From Antedon mediterranea (lineage: Eukaryota; Echinodermata; Crinoidea; Comatulida; Antedonidae): DNA of 64,000 bases. The notes under the pieces were generated by a model. The model worked only from the letters and a program-made list of their open reading frames with translations, searched no databases and was not told the origin of the DNA. This document shows, in pieces, positions 24,301 through 36,300 of the stretch. The DNA is taken from contig NC_092680.1 of the NCBI RefSeq assembly GCF_964355755.1, positions 2,767,001 through 2,831,000 on the forward strand. The letters are read 5' to 3'. The translations under genes were made by a program, and so were the position numbers. Position 1 is the first letter of the stretch. Each line of letters begins with the position of its first letter.

Positions 24301-27300
24301 CTAATGAAATGCAAAAACAAAACCCCAAAAACTCTGGATTATAATTGTAGTGTGATTAGCAATAAAGAGAATAGTCTTCATCTACAGCATAACATAAATA
24401 ACTACTATCGTGATACGAATGATTAAAGATGGCTCATAGGTATGGGGCGCCGAACATGTCACCACAATGTTTATAGAGTTCAACCATACACAATTTACAT
24501 ATATTTGTTATTTTTCTTTTTCACAAAATAAAGACAGAATATTTTAAGGCGTTTAAACAAGCACATCGACGCGATGACGACATAGCAATTGTCAATGCTG
24601 CATTCAGAGTGGACTTCGACGAGAATACCATTAGAGACTGCACACTCGCATTCGGTGGAATGGCACCAACAACAAAACTTGCAGAGGAAACCATGAAATT
24701 GATGATTGGAAGGTACGACAGGGATCATAATAATAATAGTTTATTTTTAGCACATAAGCAAGCTGTCAATGCACTGCACATAATTACACCAGTCATTTTG
24801 GATTATACACATATGGAAACATACTCCCATAATTATGTCAATAACATCAAGGTGTGCATATCGCAATAATTATTTTATTAGACCATTAGACTAAAATCTT
24901 TAAAAATAATTATACAAAGTGAATTTACAAGTTTTAAAATGTTACTGATGAAGTTGATCAAAATTTAAAAAAATGTAATAATAATGAATTATGATGATGA
25001 CATGTAAGATGATATTATTGTGAATAAAAGTGGTGTTTACGCCACAAAAGAGAAAAAAAATTATAAATAATTATAATACACCTAATGCAAATTGTTTATG
25101 CAACGCACCAAATGTAACAAATGTATTCACAACGTCAAAGTTGTTACAAAAGTGAAAACGTAATGCATACATACAGTTCCCACTAGAACGCAACGCAGCG
25201 ACATATTGACGCAGTGCTGTATTGCGTAATCACAAGTGGGAACCGACGACGGGAGAGTGCTGCAAATATCATAGGTTGATTTCACGCAGGCGACGGGGGC
25301 AAGCACAATTATTGGAAGGGCATGTTCTTACGTTGCGTAGGTTGCGTTACGTTGCTAGTGGGAACCAAGCTTTACAATATTTCGGAAAATGTTACATTTC
25401 AGAGTTTGGGATCAAGCATTGTTTAATGACGTCACTGCTCATCTTGCCAATGAGATGTCGATTTCACCTGGTGCTCCTGGTGGAATGGTCGAATACAGAC
25501 AGTCACTTGTCATTAGTTTCTTCTTCAAGTTCTACGTTTTTGTTAGAATGGATAATACAACTAAGGTACTATATCTACTATTAAACATATTATATACAAT
25601 AAACAATACAAAACGGAAGATCACACTAAATTAGGATTTTCTCCAATTTAGTGAAGAGATTTGAAGATCGTAACAGATAGTTCGTAGTACACATAATAAG
25701 ATCATTTTCACTATTCAAAACTCTTATTCTAAAACCATATCAAAATATTCATAGTAGTTTTTATCTTGGCAGAAATACCAAAAAACAATAATATTAAAAC
25801 CATTTAAAATATAAAAGCATTGTACACATAGGTACATGATCAACATGTAACAACAGTATCATGTACAAAAGTTAAAAATAACTTATCGTCTGATAGCAGA
25901 ATGCAATGTATGTTTGTTGTATATCTAACTTATTGTTAAGAATACAGAATTTTAAAGACGGTCTTAGGGATTCATTTTTTCTTGAATTTCTGAAATACAT
26001 ATTATTTGTTTATCTTTGTAGACATCTAGTAAGGAGGAGTCTTCGGCGTCTATTCCATTGAAACGTGGTATTGTGGAAAGCACTCAAATGTTCCAGGTAT
26101 GATCAATGAAGCGCATACAAGAACAATCTAAAATATGATTAATTACCGTAATAAATTTGTTTTACAAGCAGATATTCAATTTTATTGTTTCACAAGTGTG
26201 TGCCCTTGAAAAAATCAATTTCCAAGAATATCTGAAAATGAAAATTCTACTTCCTTATTTATGTCTTAATTCTATTTTTTTTCTTCCATAAGCCCAGTTT
26301 ACAGTAGTACAAGAAACAACAATAGTGGCAAACTTAATCTTCTTTTTTTTATTTACAATTATTTATAGGAGGTTAGCGATGACCGGTCACCTATTGATCT
26401 TGTTGGTAGGCCAGTGGTTCATTTATCAGCCTATCAACAGGCCACTGGGGAGGCTGTTTTTGTTGACGATATTGTTCCGTTCCAAAGTAAGCAAACGTAG
26501 GCCTATATCGTATAGTAGTATGATTCCATTGTTTTAATCCGCTGAAAACGTTAGAAGTAACAAATAACAACATAGGGTGCATAGCATTCATTTCGTAAAT
26601 AAACAATCTCTTGAATTGAATTATTCGCCGTCATAATTGCTAGGAAAACTGTAAACATAACCTATATAAATTAATAACGCCCTAAACAAATAATATTTAC
26701 AGGCACGTTTAATGGCCATATATACCTCGACCCTTCTCACTGGAAGTCGCTATATACTGGTTATATTCCTGCCACGATACGATAACCACCATGTGAATTG
26801 ATATATTCCGGTGACGATGCAGGTACGATGCACGTATCTATATCGGCATCAGGATATACTGTAGATGTGTGAGAACAGGGCTTAAGTAGTTTATCGTGGT
26901 GGTGGTGGTTGGAAAGGTTTTTTTTCGATGACAGGCTATTATTGCCTAGAAAATGCATGCAAATATCTAACATTATCAACAATATCAACGCGAAAACGAC
27001 AAAATAAACTATAAGCCATATTGACTTATTACTGTACATGAATATATTATCATTTTTTATTCAGATGAACTCTTTATGGCCATAGTTTTCAGCCAAAAAG
27101 CACATGCAATTATAAAGTAAGTTTAATTTTTTTAACTGTTATCAATATGTTTTTTTTACTAAAGAAAAAAAACATATTTATATCTATCTAAATGGTCTGT
27201 GAATTACTGCAATAAAGCACTATGAATAAAACTCAGAACTATTTTATGAACCCGCACAACTTTACTTTTTTTAAAATTATTTATTTTATATTTCATGATA

Positions 27301-30300
27301 CCAACAGGACCGACGCAGCGGTAACACACACACAAAATAAATATAAATATCAAATTCTGCAATTAACAATTCATTGTTCTAACTAATTATCTTTAAGCAA
27401 CTTTACTCTGTTGATCGCATTCGTCTATTATTCTATTAAACGTATTCATTTTTATATACTAATTTTTTGATTTTAATCTGGTGGCCAATCTGGTGGCCAA
27501 ACTAGTGTAACTTTGTTTTTTCAATGTTAATGTTATATGTGTGTGCAGAGACATAATAAAAACAAACAAACGTATTATTATTGGTTAGAGTTTTTATTTT
27601 GTTTCTGACAGATCAGTAGATGCTACGGCAGCCCTGGCTATTCGTGGTGTCCACGTCTATGTTGACCACAATGACGTTCCGGGAAATAATTTCATTGGGA
27701 ACCCGGTAAAAGATGAAGAACTGTTCGCTACAAGTAATGTACGTTCATGATTTATAAATGTAATATGACTATGTGATGGATATCTAAATTATGGTTTTAC
27801 AAAAAATATCACATTTTCTGATTTGTATCAAATTATCAAATTAGATGACTTTAGAAAAATACACAAACTGGGTCTAAATGTATACTTTCTTCTGTCTCAA
27901 CTGTTACTATCTTTACCATTAAATATTTTGTTTGTTACTAATGTTGTCCAGGTAACTTCAATTGGCCAATACATTGGAGGAATTGTAGCAGAGGATAGGG
28001 ATATAGCGCAACGAGCAGCAAAATTAGTTAAAGTAGAATATCAAGAATTGGAACCAATTATCTCAATTGAAGTTAGTATATAGTATTGGTATAATAATAA
28101 TAATATAATATATCAAATTGAATAGCAATTCTATTCCCTTTAAAGTTATGTAACCTTCGTTAACTTCACTGTAATAGAATATGTATTTACTTTTATCAAA
28201 GAACTTATTACACAAGAATCTCCTGTTCTTCAATTTGCATTCAAAACACAGTACCGGAAGTACAGGGTTAAAAGGTCAAACTGGGCGACGCCATTTCACA
28301 GCATGGAGCAGCGCCCCCTCCAAACTAGGAAGTCAATTACTCTACCCCCTAGAGTATTAGCAGATCCCCCCTATGATTTTGACTTTCTAATTTGATGCGG
28401 GCGCCCTACTCCTCAGTCAATTACTCTATCTCCCCTAGAGCATCAGCAGATCCCCTCTATGATTTTGACTTTCTAATTTGATGCGGGCGCCCTACTCCTC
28501 AGTCAATTACTCTATCCCCCCCCCCCCTAGAGCATTAGCAGATCCCCTCTATGATTTTGACTTTCTAATTTGATACGGGCGCCCTACTCCATAGCTCACA
28601 ATGGCGCCACCCATAGCTCTATTCTATCCCACAATGCCTTTGGAAATTGTTACGCGCTTCGGACGAACAGGAGATTCTTGTGTTATAAGTTCTTTGCTTG
28701 TATACATGTGTAATGTAATACAGTATTTGAGATCCTCATAGGCAATTATATTCTTCTATCAGAATTATATTTCCGCTCAGCTCAAATCTACTTAGTGTAT
28801 GTAATTCTCAAATGTTTTTCCATTATTTATTTTTCAAAGAAAATAAAATGTGCAGTAGCGAAATCAAACATAACAGAATATAAAGACAATTATAAAATGA
28901 GGAAGAAGCTACCGTAATATATCCATCATTTCATTTCTGATATATAATAATTTCATTATTAAAGACATAATTATTGTCCCCCCCCCCCCCCCCCAAAAAA
29001 AAAAAAAGGTTTAATCAAGTTATTCACTTTCACTAAGGAATTGCACTAACAGTATAAATAAACAACATAGATTAAAAAATCCATTGTCTGACAAACAAAT
29101 TTGACTATTTTTTTTACTTTAAATTACAGTTCTTTCAAGTAAATATTTTTATATCCAATTTTTGATAAAAGTGAATATTCTATTACGTGACATTAAAATG
29201 GCAAATTTAACAAAGACATTGCCAGGAGACAATATATAGTGTAAAATAGTATAATATCATAGAAGTGTATTTGAAATAGGTGTGGCCGTGGGAATTCTTA
29301 ATTATTTTTTTTTTGTATTTGAAGGATGCTATTGCAAAAAATAGTTCCATCGAACCGACTAGGATACTAACAAAGGGTAGTGTATTAGATGGTTTCAAAT
29401 ACTCAGACCAAGTAGTAGAAGGTGAAATAAAAGTTGGCGAGCAAGAACACTTTTACATGGAAACACAATCGTGCATAGCTATACCCACCATCGAAGATGA
29501 TGTCATGGACATTATAACCTCGTCACAGACTCTAAAATCAGTACAGGTATTTTTAGTCGCGTGCAACGCGACTTTACAGCTCACTATGTCGGTCGGTTGG
29601 TCGGTCGGTAAACACTAACTTGTATATGACCTTATCTTGATATCAGTTTAATCTAGCTAAGTCAATTTTTCACAGTATATTCCTTATGGCCATGAATCAA
29701 TGTGGTTATGTTTTCACGGTGCGCAATAAAAAATTACGCGGTCTACGCACGATTGAACGAAATCACGTTTGTAATCATATCTTCACAAGCATGAATCACA
29801 ATAAATAAAATTTGGTACTCATAAATTTCAGGGCATAAATCATCATATGGCAATACAATTACGTGCGTAGCGCATGTAACGCATGCGTACGCGCGCTTAA
29901 AATTTTCAAAATTGTCAACATTTATTTTCGATGAAATAAGAGTACGTTTCGGGCAATTTTAAGCGTTTAAAAAATTGCCATGAGTGCGCAGATTTCTGCA
30001 CGCGCACTGCGCGTTAAATGTTAATACGCACTCTTTATGCCCGATTTGTGTTTTCTTGACTTACTTTTCAACTCGAAATTACGTTATACGAGCACGTCAA
30101 AAGTGACAGGCTACGCACGTGTCAATTAAAAAAATATAAATGTTTTTAAACATTTTCAACATTTTTAAACATGTTCAGCAATTTCGGTCCGTTGGTCGAT
30201 CGGTTGGTAGGTTGATCGGTCGGTTGGTCGGTCGGTAAACACTAACTTGAGCAGCACGCGACTGCAGCCATCTATATGGCCTTGTTTTACTTATTTTGTA

Positions 30301-33300
30301 TTTTAAAATGACCATACAAATAAAAATGTGCCATGTGAAATATGTGCCATGTGAAATATGTGCCATGTGAAATATGTGCCATGTGAAATATGTGCCATGT
30401 GAAATATGTGCCATGTGAAATTATGAAAATGATTCATCAAGCAATCCACTTTCCACTATTTTCAGTGTTGGAATCGTAAAAAGTTTCCATATCATGAACT
30501 TGGAAGTAAAGCTAATTTCGTAAACAAGCTTATTAGGAGTATTGGCTAACACAGTGGCTTCTTTTTAACTTTGTACGATAGTCTCAGTAAATGAAAATAT
30601 AATTTTTACATTACAAGCAAAAAGCTACCGGATGATAATTGTATTTAAATACTGTGGAGCTTTGAAGCTTTGCGCCAGTAATTGACCTATTCTGAAGTAC
30701 ATTTTGTTGTTCATAAGTACATTTCGCAAGTAATTCTCTGGTGGGATTACCAGCTAACATTGACATAAACTCAAGTAATCTGTATATTCTATTCCTTTTA
30801 AATACTATAGGCGGCGGTTGCTGATGTCATCGGTGTACAGTATCATAAAGTCAGAACTCGAGCAAAACGAGTTGGAGGTGCGTTTGGTGGAAAAGAAACT
30901 GGTAATATTCCACCAGCCGCTGCTGCCGCCGTTGCTGCTAAATCGTACGTACGCATTACTACGCAAGCAATTGTTGACCAATGACAAGCGACAGTTCAAA
31001 TAACCACTCGCTTGTAATTGGTCAAATCATAGATTATTTCCATATGGGTTTAAATAGACAAAGTTACGATAATTCCTTAGTTACCCATTTAATATGCATT
31101 CATTTTAAAGGGTTTCTAATATATATTATTAAATCCAACAATATATCGTTGGCTAAAATATCCTTACTTTTCATTTCATGCCAAATGCATGATAATATTA
31201 TGAATATTATTATTTATCGTGAACAAATTTGATTTATTTAAGGTGCAAACGACCAGTACGCTGTGTACTAGACCGTAACGACGACATGGCCAGTACGGGA
31301 ACCAGACATGCCTTTCTTGCACGTTATAAAGTGGGGTTCACCAACGATGGAAAGATACAAGCATTGAAAATTGATATGTATATGAATTGCGGACATTCTC
31401 AAGATTTATCACTGAGTGTAAATATAAAGTTTTTTCTTGTACTGTATTCTGTATTTCATCATGCGAGTTTTTTTAAACGATAATATGAATAATAATGTTA
31501 TTTTATGCGATAATTCTTTTTTAAAAAGATGAAAAACAGATGTGTTCCTTTAAATTAAAAAATATACCTGATCAATTTATTAGCTTACTACATAAAATTT
31601 GAAAATATAATGTTATAAAAACTTTGTGAATACTGATATCGAAAACATTTAGTAGTTTATTTTCTTTTGGCCTTTTAAATCACTGTGCTACTGTAACACA
31701 AGGCTAACAGAAATGTATCTTTTAGTAGTTTTACCGATTGTTAAAAAAATATATATATTTTTAGATTGTAAATTGGAAAGTTTGTCTCTGATTATCTCCT
31801 AATAATTACTGGTTTATAGGAATATTCTTTGAAACCTTTTTCGAGAAATGTTGCAGGTTGATTTAATTTCATTTATTGTACACATAGAAACATGGTTTAA
31901 AATTGTTGTAAAGCAAACTTAACCACACTATTGTTTTTGAACTTCGAAGTTTGAATTCTGGTTGGAGGTTCTTTAAAAAAAGTAAACTCTGTTACTGGAG
32001 GATTGTCATTTTTTTCTTATGCAGGATCACAAAGACTGAATAACAAACCTCAGCAAACTATTTTGTCCAGAAGGTACACCTTACTTCTGCACAGTATAGT
32101 TTTCAGCAACTGGTCGTCTAAAATTAGCAAATTTTTCTTGTAAAAATCGTAGTTTGCTCAAGTTGGCTTTACCGTACCATTAATTGAAACAAAATGTGTT
32201 AATGAAATTGAATTCAATTATTTTTATGATTCTTAATCAGGTGATGGAACGTGCCATGTTCCATGTACAGAATGTTTACTACATCCCGAATGTAGAGGCG
32301 CATGGGTACTGTTGCAAGACGAATATATCTTCAAATACGGCTTTTAGAGGCTTTGGAAGTCCACAGTCAACATTGGCGGTAGAAAATTGGATTTCAGACA
32401 TTGCTTTGGCTTGTGGGATCTCACAGAACAAGGTATATGCATTAAGCCAATTTTCCACTAGACGAATTTAAAGCGTCAGCTTATACGCATGCGTATTCAT
32501 GATTCCATCTTCCAAATCCCTCTCTACGCATGCGTATAAGCTGAAACTTAACAGTTAATAAAACTCCTATTTATTTTGTATTCATTTGTTATTTTTTGTT
32601 ATAAGGTGCGGGAAATCAACATGCTTCAAGTTGGCCAATCAACATATTTCAATCAGAAAGTTGAGGATCTTCAGTTGCTGAAGAGATGCTGGGAAGAATG
32701 CCTTGATAACAGTGAATATAAACATAGACAGTCGCAAGTAGAAGAATACAATAGGTAAATAACGCTCGAGCTGTCATTAATTGTTCATAATACAACTATC
32801 CGCAAGAATACTATTAAACCATTTTCATATTATGAATAAAATAAATAAAACATGAATAAAAATAAAAGAAAGTTGAGTAATTTTTCAGATTATGAGAATG
32901 TATTGTTTATTTTGAATTTCTTCCCATGGAGCATTATTGAATATGACGCGCCATGCGATTACGTAGCTATTGCGTCTAACTGTCATTATGTACATAGTCA
33001 TTTTGTCTGACCCAACTGACTTTCAACTTGACAGATGTATAGTTTTGTTGGCATACGGTTTATACAAAAACTCATTATTATTACTGTACTACTATTATTA
33101 CCAGCAACGTGTAAACACTAACATTTATGCATTTTTGATTTCACAACTGATTTATTATAATCAATTTTCAGATCAAAACGATGGCAGAAACGAGGAATCG
33201 CAGCTTTACCAATAATGTACGGAGTTGGTTATTCGAATAGATTTTTGAATCAGGTTTGTTACTTATTTTGATCTTTGAGAAAAAAGCACTTAAATCATAT

Positions 33301-36300
33301 ATACGATGCCATTAGTACATTCTTTCACAACTTTGCCAATTTCTTTCTTGAAAAACTACAGGCAGGGGCGTTGGTTATTATTTACACAGATGGAAGTGTG
33401 TTATTAACACATGGTGGGGTTGAAATGGGTCAGGGGTTGTACACGAAGATGGTCCAGGTAGCCAGCCGAACGTTGGGCATTCCAGCAAGTAGAATTCATA
33501 CCAATGAAACTTCAACAGCTACAGTACCAAACACGTCACCAACATCTGCTAGTGTTGGCTCTGACTTGAACGGAATGGCTGTTAAGGTAAACTACTACAT
33601 TAATAATTAACTAACATTTTAATTTATTAAATTGATACTTCCCAAAATATACATATCCATATATATATCCAAAGGCAAATTACTGAAAATAATGACAATG
33701 CTGTGGGTATCAATGGCTGTGGAGATACAAAATAAAAAAAGCAAAAAGCTAATTCAAAACGATAAAGTAAAACAACCAGAAAAAGTAGCAGAGCTTTCGC
33801 GCAACACTAGCCCTTCATCAAGTAAGAGTACTTGGACAAAGTAGATAGTATTAAGCAGACAAGCGCTGCCTGAGTGGAATGGAATAAACGAAATAAAACA
33901 AAGAAGGCACAGGCTGATGAATAGAGGGTGTAGATAGTAAGATATATATTTGGTATGTAGATATATTGGTTGGTATCCATATACACATCCCAGCAAACAG
34001 AAGGATTGGAAAGTGGTAAACGTGAAATAAACTGGTTAGTTTTTAGCTCAACATTAGTTCTTCTATTACAAATGTTTTGTTATTGTTATTTTGCTGATTA
34101 ATACAAGTAGTTTGTTTGTACCATGTTAGATTGCATGTGAAAAACTTTGTAAAAGACTTGAACCTTACAAGAAACAAGAACCGAATAAAACGTGGAATGA
34201 ATGGGTAAGATAGCTTTGAATTTCAACAGGCTAATATTTCAGTACAAACTGAACACTTTACAAAGAATTTAGAACTTAGTCAATGTTATGGTTTACCGTG
34301 GAACAAATAAAGATAATTTGGAACTCATACATTGTTTGTTGTTCGCATGTAGCAACTTCACTCCCAAAGACTTTTTAGAGCATGTTTGTTAAGGTAGAGC
34401 TCACTTACATACATACTTACGTACATTTCTGAAAACACATTTCATTTTGCAAGACCCAACTCATCCCTACACTGTGTTTTTGAGGTATACATTACTGGTC
34501 CATCATCTCTCCTCAGTCAACCAATTTGAGGTTCACTGCTATTAAGAGCACTAAATGCACGAGGATGATGTTGGGGTTCTATGTTTTTTCAAAGTTTTTT
34601 TTTTAGAAATATGCAAATGATATAATAAATGTAAAAGTTGATTTTTCAACTGATGATTAAATAAATTATTTATTATTTTGTTTAGGTAAAGGCGGCATAT
34701 TTTGACAGAGTGAATTTGTCTGCCACAGGTTTTTATAAGTAAGTGCTTGAAGGGTTCTACAAAGGTAATTGTAAAAGGGTTTACAAAAACTTACGAGTTC
34801 TACAAGTAATTGTTAAAGAATGATGCTGTATTATTATTACGATATGATATACTAGAGATATCTAGATAAAGTAACAAGAATCACCATGCAAGATATTATT
34901 ACTATAGTGATAGTAAATTAATATATTTTAAATTGTTAAAGGACACCAGACATTGGATTTGATTGGCAAACCAAATCTGGAAATCCATCGTATTACTTTA
35001 CGTATGGCGTGGCGGTGTCAGAGGTAGAAATAGATTGTTTAACAGGAGATCATGTTGTTTTGCGTACAGACATCGTAATGGATGTTGGAGATAGCATTAA
35101 TCCTGCCATCGACATAGGCCAGGTACGTTTGTAACCGTGCGGAATAATCAACAGTAATGTGATGTTTTAAAGTCAAGCTAAAGCCTAAAGCTCTGTCTAC
35201 ACTATTACACTTTATATGACAAAAAGTGAGATGTGCCAATTTATGGACATGGTGATGTCAATTTGCGTTTAAAAAAGTTTAAAATTTCCAAACGTTTATA
35301 GTGTATTATTTCTGAAAGTATTATTTCTGAAAGTATTAATAATCCTAAACTACTGTTTAATTTTGAAAACGAAAAAATGGAAATAATGATGAAATATCTA
35401 TAGCTATTCAACAACTTGTATGATTATCTTGAATGTGATTTATCAGATTGAAGGTGCTTTTGTACAAGGGTATGGATTATACACGTTGGAAGAACACAGA
35501 TGGAGCCCCACCGGTCAGTTACTGACAAAAGGACCTGGTTTTTACAAGTTACCAAGTTTTACCGATATACCTGTTACGTTCAACGTCAGCCTGCTTGACG
35601 GCGTCCCACATGAAAAGGTTGTTTGCTCATCAAAGGTAGGCCTACACAGAGTTAACACATATCTATTGGGGTAATAATGTGCAGCGCATTAAGAGCTTGC
35701 GTATGTGCGCTATATAAGAATGAACTATTATTAGCATTTTTTAAAACTTGTATATCTTAATTTTTTTATGTCCTTCCCACTTTTATTTATTACTGTAATT
35801 TAACCTGTATATATGATTTATTATTAATGAATACAATTCAATTGATTGTTTTAATGAAATTGAACGATTTTGTTTGATTTTTATTACTCGGGGTACCCGA
35901 GTCTAGGACTTACTAATTTTCTCCTCCTCCTCCATCTGGACACTATTGAGTAAAAAAAGCGATTTGTAAAGTACAACTCCTCCCTTATTCGTTGTAGTAT
36001 GAAGCTGGGGTTTGGCATGAATATACTACAGGTACATGTCCTCAAAGCTATAGAGCCAGATTTTTAAATTTCAAACCGGATGCAGCCATATCACGTCTAA
36101 AAAATGGACCTTATAGCCGTATTTGGTAGCAAGGTTGATGTGTATGTGACGTCGCATCCCGTCTTAGGACGTCATTACAGCTTCTTTTGCTGTACCACGA
36201 GTATTGCACATTCGTGCTTGTTTAAAATTATATTTAATAAAAGTTGTATAAATGAATTTCTTAAAGCATAGTCCTAAGCTAAATATTGTATGGAAAAAAA

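Noticed and set aside
34350-34600. Second SINE copy in XDH intron 27 (shares CACTCCCAAAGACTT and TAGAGCAT)
   Set aside because: Only short words match the SINE body near 53.1 kb; no tRNA part or A-tail is evident, so the link is too weak to annotate.
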